From: Dactylis glomerata
Taxonomy: Eukaryota > Streptophyta > Magnoliopsida > Poales > Poaceae
Reading direction: 5' to 3'
Length of the DNA: 64,000 bases
Assembly: GCA_007115705.1 (NCBI GenBank)
Contig: QXEO01000243.1
Location: 1,412,239 to 1,476,238 of the forward strand
Below are positions 59,927-64,000 of the stretch, in pieces. The position numbers were made by a program, and so were the translations under genes. The notes below the pieces were generated by a model that was not told the origin of the DNA, did no database searches, and worked only from the letters and a program-made list of their open reading frames with translations. How positions within the stretch are numbered: the first letter of the stretch is position 1; each line of letters begins with the position of its first letter.

Positions 59927-61576
59927 TGCTGCGTTTGATTAACGTGGGAGCAGATGGTCCTTGTGCGTGGTGAATAACCAGCCCGTTGGGAACCCCAAGA
60001 GGAAGGTATGATGAGTATAGCAGCTAGTTTTCCCTCAGTTAAGAAACCAAGGTTTATCGTTCTTGGAGAGGAGAGACAAACGACTGAAGGTGATGCTTGC
60101 TAGCTTGCGACAGCTCCGGACAATTTATATATGGCGTCTCGTCCAAGCTTTGCTTGCTAGCTGCAACGCGGAACCTGCACACAACACAACCAAGTACTTT
60201 GTTTCCAACTTGCGATGAGGTTGTCAATCTCACCGGTTTGCTTGAAACAAAGATTATGAGCGTATCGAGTGGAAAACAATATAGTATGTGAGTAAAGTAA
60301 ACAGGTGATAGCAATATGATGTAAATAGGACCGGGGTCCACAGTTCACTAGTGGTGTCTCTCCATAAGATAAATAACACATGCTGGGTAAACAAATTACA
60401 GTTGGGCAATTGATAGAATAAAGATAAACGTGATATGTCAAGAAGATCACTATGAGATTTACTCTGGGCATTACAACAAAATACATAGACCGCCATCCAA
60501 CTGCATCTATGACTAATAATCCACTTGTGGCGAATCAATCCGAGAACTCCACAAGTATTAAGTTGCGAACAACAGATAATTGCATTAAGCAAAGTGTGTA
60601 ATGTAAACAAAGCATATGCCCTTGAGCATATGAATGTTGTTTTCTCCCTAGTAGCAACAGCACATCAACAACCTTAGAGGTTTCTGTCACTCCCCCAGGT
60701 TAAATAGAGGCATGAACCCACTATCGAGCATAAATACCCCCTCTTGGAGTCACTAGCAACTACTCGGCCAAGATAGCTACTAACAACGGAGAGCATGCAA
60801 GAACATAAACAACATAGAGATAACAAAAGATATAATTCAGTACAGCAACTTAATCATAAACACCAATATTCATCGGATCCCAACAAACCAAACATGTAGA
60901 ATTACATAACGGTGATCTCAATCATGTAGGGCAGCTCATGAGATCTAAACATGAAGCACATGGTGGAGGAGACAACCATCTAGCTACTGCTATGGACCCA
61001 TAGTCCAAGGTAGACTACTCACTCATTGCTCCGGAGGCAAGCATGGCGATGAAGAAGACCTCCGGTGGCGATTCCCCTCTCCGGCAGGGTGCCGGGAAGA
61101 GCTTCTGGACCCTCCCGATCTTCGGGTCGACGGCGGCGGCGGATCGCGATGTGTTCTGGAAAATTGATCGGGTACTTAGGTTTTTTCTGTCGGGAGGTCT
61201 TTATAGACGAAGGGGCGATGTCAGAGGAGGGACCAGGCGGCCTCACGCCAGGCTCGCGCGGCCAGGGGCCTGGCCGCGCCAGCTAGGCGTGTGGGCCCCT
61301 GGTGGCCCACCTCCTACTCCTCTTCGGATCTCTGGAAGCTTCTGGGTAAAATAAGACTTCAGGAACTTGTTTCGTCCAATTCCGAGAATATTTCCTGTGT
61401 ATCACTTCTGAAACACAAAAACAGCAGAAAACAGGGAACTGGCACCGTGGCAACTCGTTAATAGGTTAGTTCTGGAAAATGCATAAAAGTGCCACGAAAT
61501 GTAACGAAACAATAGACAAATGGTGTAAAAAGAAGCATGGAGCATCAAAAATTGTAGATACGTTGGAGACGTATCA
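59927..61576 (-). repeat. RT6 5' LTR (family I)
   Basis: 1650 bp, same length as the 3' LTR, with a modest number of substitutions. Confidence 0.94.
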
Positions 61577-62160
61577 GGTAGCTCGTCTACCCAAGCGTGT
61601 TTGGCTTTCTCCAGAGGTGCTGGCAGCCTCTTTTTTTATCCCATTGCATATTAAGCCATTGGCTTTCTCTACCTGTCCGTTTGTCTTTGGATGTGCTACC
61701 GATGCAAATTTCAATTTGATTCTCATACCTTCATAGTAACTCTTGAACTCTTTTGATGTGAAGTTTGTCCCATTGTCTGTGATAATGTTGTGTGGCACTC
61801 CAAATCGAAATACTATAGACTTGATGAAATTGATTGCTGCTGTGGAATCTTGGGTTGTTACTGGGGCTGCTTCTACCCATTTGGTAAATTTGTCTACTAC
61901 CACCAACATGTAGACATGCCCTCCTCGCCAAGACTTGTGTAATTTTCCTACCATGTCGAGACCCCATTGCGCGAAGGGCCATGCTAATGGTATCGGTTGT
62001 AGCTCTGCTGCTGGTGCGTGTGGTCGAGATGCGAACCGTTGACAAGCTTTCACGTCTTCTATGGCTGTTAACCCGTAGAACCCTGCATGAAAAGCTTTTG
62101 CTGCAATAGCCCTGCTGCTAGCATGATGCCCGCATACTCCTGCGTGGATATCCCTTAATA
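61577..62160 (-). pseudogene. G integrase zinc-finger and catalytic core
   Basis: The zinc-binding part is recognisable (IHAGVCGHHASSR ... VKACQRF, about 62045-62155). The core carries the D-D-E signature: WGLDMVG, then DNGTNFTSKEF, then NGQVEKANG. One frameshift near 62155 separates it from the upstream pol frame, and another near 61620 precedes PLEKAKHAWVDELP at the RT6 junction. The enzyme would insert the element's cDNA, but this copy is dead. It continues at 52623-53083. Confidence 0.85.
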
Positions 62161-62448
62161 TTTATTGTCCTTCCTGGGAGTGACGCAGCGTTGTAAAACG
62201 CCAGTTATACTTTTCTTGTACAGCTTCCCTTGTAATACGACAAAAGCCTTAGATCGTCGTATTATCCTTTTTGCTTCTACTGTGTCTTCGGGTAGTGTTT
62301 TGTTTACCATGTATGCCAAGTATGGCTGCATCCAAGTTTCTTCGATCATCATAACTTCTTCAGGTTCTGTTGTGCTTCCTTTGCTAGCCCCCGAGCCTTC
62401 CGTAGTCGAATTTTTGTTGGTTTTTATTGTTCTTTCTATGATCTCTTC

Positions 62449-62879
62449 CTAAAAGACTCCTGGTGGTATGGGCAGGCACTGCGACCCGATATTTGCTAAA
62501 TTGTCAGTTTCCTCGTTGTTGGCTCTGCTGACGTGCGAAACTTCGCATCCATCGAATGTTCCCTCGAGATAGTAGTATAAGTTTCCATATGCTGTCATAT
62601 TGTCACTGACGACATCACATCGGTTCATCACTTGTTGGACGACAAGATTCGAGTCCCCAAATATTTTTAGTCGAGTTGCTCCGCATGCTTTGGCCATTTT
62701 CATTCTGTGGAGCAGAGCCTCGTATTCTGCTTCATTGTTGGAAGCTTGAGGAAAGCTCATCCTTAAAACGTACTTTAATTTGTCGCCTTGTGGTGATATC
62801 AGAACTACTCCCGCTCCTGCACCTTGGATTCTTTTTTATCTGTCAAAGTACATTGTCCACACGCTTGATAGATCTGGTG
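62449..62879 (-). pseudogene. G second RNase H (plant-type)
   Basis: Recognised by MYFDR (a stop follows), GAGAGVVLISPQGDKLKY, SNNEAEYEALLHRMKMAKAC, ATRLKIFGDSNLVVQQVMN and VSRANNEETDNLANIG. The acidic residues of the NEAEYEAL, GDSNLVV and RANNEETDNLA motifs match RNase H active-site positions. A second RNase H after the usual gypsy one is a Tat-lineage trait. In-frame stops flank it. Confidence 0.8.
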
Positions 62880-63507
62880 GTCCTATGCTTTGTAGCTCTA
62901 GCCATTCTACTGTGAAGTCCGGTAATACTTGGGATTTGATTGCCTTTCGCTTTTCATACGTGATGTCCAAGGTTGACAATTCGATTCCCCATAGGGAGAC
63001 ACGTCCTGTCGCTGACGGGTTGTTCAATATATTGGATAGTGGTGCTTCGTTAACCACTATGATTGGATGCACCGCGAAATACTGCTGTAGCTTTCGTGTC
63101 GTTGTGAATATGTTGTATGCAAGCTTCTGATAGTGTGGGTACCTCTGCTTTGTTGGGGATAGTACTTCACTAAGGAAATATACTGGCCTCTGTACTCCAT
63201 GAGCTTTTCCTTCTTCGCTTCTTTCGACTACTAACACCGTACTTACCACTTGATGTGTTGCGGCAATGTATAGTAGTAGCGGCTCTTTTTCATTTGGTGC
63301 GACCAACACCGGTGGTGTGGAGAGCACTTTTTTCAATTGTGCAAAGGCTGCATCTGGTTCTTCTGTCCACTCAAATTTGTCGTCTGATTTTTTCATGAGT
63401 GCATAGAAAGGAAGCGCTTTTTCTCCCAATCGTGCAACGAATCGACTTAGCGCTGCGACGCGTCTGGCAAGCCTCTGGACGTCGTGCAACTTTGTTGGTT
63501 TCCCCAT
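62880..63507 (-). pseudogene. G RT connection and first RNase H
   Basis: Open frame with RRVAALSRFVARLGEKALPF, then FEWTEEPDAAFAQLKKVLST, LLLYIAATHQVVSTVLV and PVYFLSEVLSPTKQRYPHYQ, the typical gypsy RT-to-RNase H region. The usual first Asp (LYxDAS) is replaced here (LLYIAATHQ), so the active site of this RNase H looks lost. That is common in Tat elements that have gained a second RNase H. Confidence 0.82.
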
Positions 63508-64000
63508 TGTTAATATTGCTTGGATCTTCTATGGGTTTGCTTCTATTCCTCTTGCTGATACCAGCAAACCTAGGAGTTGTCCTGCTGATACCCCAAAGGA
63601 ACATTTTGTTGGGTTAAGCTTAAGCTTGTACCTGTTTAGGTTGTCGAAGGTTTCTGCCAAATCTCTGATTAATGACTCTTCTTTTCTTGTGGTGGTGACT
63701 ACGTCGTCGATGTAGACTTGAATGTTGCGTCCTATTTGACTTCCGAGGCAGTTTTGCATCATCCGCTGGTAGGTTGCTCCTGCGTTTTTTAAGCCGAAAG
63801 GCATGAATTGATAGCAGAACACACCGTATGGTGTGATAAAAGCTGTTTTTTCCTCATCTCCTTTCTTCAATTTGATCTGGTTGTAGCCAGAATATGCGTC
63901 CAGGAAGGAAAGCCTTGCACACCCCGCTGTTGAGTCTATTATTTGATCAATGCAAGGTAGGGGAAAGGGATCCTTTGGACAGTGCTTGTTGAGAGACGTG
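63508..64000 (-). pseudogene. G reverse transcriptase, runs off the right edge
   Basis: Minus-strand frame with SLNKHCPKDPFPLPCIDQ, LSFLDAYSGYNQIKLKKGDE, FCYQFMPFGLKNAGATYQRM, the catalytic YIDD (63703-63714, in VYIDDVV) and LNPTKCSFGV. A stop codon at 63529-63531 (after GIEANP) breaks the frame before the connection region. The N-terminal part of pol and gag lie beyond the window. Confidence 0.88.

Larger units (their letters stand above)
53084..61576 (-). mobile_element. RT6: complete non-autonomous LTR retrotransposon, family I, with gag-protease
   Basis: 8493 bp, target duplication GGTAG (53079-53083 and 61577-61581). LTRs at 53084-54733 and 59927-61576 are both 1650 bp. Perfect tRNA-Asp-type primer-binding site at 59899-59916; polypurine tract complement at 54734. 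It encodes Gag and protease (57669-59766) and no RT or integrase. It is inserted in the integrase of G. Confidence 0.95.
17499..64000 (-). mobile_element. G: Tat-lineage Ty3/gypsy retrotransposon, split by nested insertions, incomplete
   Basis: Minus-strand element running past the right edge of the window. Its remaining pieces are about 17499-18834, 51267-53083 and 61577-64000. Order along the minus strand is reverse transcriptase, RNase H, a second RNase H, a linker (62161-62448, with stops), integrase zinc finger and core, integrase C-terminus, a 400-bp non-coding gap (52224-52622), an opposite-strand AT-hook/B3 gene, and the 3' region with LTR. RT, RNase H, then integrase is the Ty3/gypsy order. 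The second, plant-type RNase H and an antisense accessory ORF downstream of pol are known features of the Tat lineage. Many in-frame stops and frameshifts show it is old and dead. The left boundary is a guess (TGCGGGATACC at 17499); I could not confirm a target duplication. Confidence 0.7.

Overview
The window looks like nuclear DNA of a grass, most likely a Pooideae species such as the wheat, barley, oat or ryegrass group. The evidence is two intron-containing plant genes separated by nested LTR retrotransposons, primer-binding sites complementary to the 3' end of plant tRNA-Asp, and LTRs that begin TGATACGT...ACGTATC. This LTR start is one I associate from memory with grass Ty3/gypsy families. 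I cannot name the species.

Left part (1-17.5 kb). A broken repeat-associated coding sequence lies at 1-539. Next is a four-exon CONSTANS-like (B-box plus CCT) gene on the minus strand (1785-4399). A complete non-autonomous LTR retrotransposon, RT1 (5139-11739, TSD CCATG), follows. After RT1 come an AT-rich interval with a CACTA terminus and a Tourist-type MITE, then a SnRK1/SNF1-like protein kinase gene on the minus strand (14724-16157). Both host genes read leftward, and each has a leftward-reading LTR upstream of it.

Right part (about 17.5-64 kb). This is one old Ty3/gypsy element of Tat-lineage type (here G, minus strand) split by younger insertions. G supplies reverse transcriptase, two RNase H domains and integrase at the right edge (61.6-64 kb), the integrase C-terminus at 52.6-53.1 kb, an opposite-strand AT-hook/B3 gene at 51.6-52.2 kb and a probable LTR near 17.5-18.8 kb. 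RT6 (53084-61576, TSD GGTAG) sits inside the integrase of G. RT2 (18835-51266, TSD CCTTC) sits in the 3' part of G. RT3 (20524-45164, TSD GTGTT) sits in RT2. RT4 (25376-33756, TSD CCTAT) sits in the 3' non-coding region of RT3. RT5 (35317-44776, TSD TATTG) sits in the 3' LTR of RT3. Every one of these insertions closes with a 5-bp target duplication that I could read directly.

RT1-RT6 are non-autonomous. They carry gag, gag-protease, an Athila-ORF1-like gene or an unknown small gene, and no reverse transcriptase or integrase. They fall into three LTR families: I (RT1, RT3, RT6), II (RT2, RT4) and III (RT5). Families I and II share U3 and a 3-kb 3' non-coding module but differ in R/U5 and gag, so the elements look like mosaics. 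The most interesting host feature is the kinase: it has lost both the activation-loop threonine and the HRD arginine that reads its phosphate, and no KA1 tail is visible. About 83% of the window is LTR-retrotransposon DNA. All coordinates and splice sites were read by eye.
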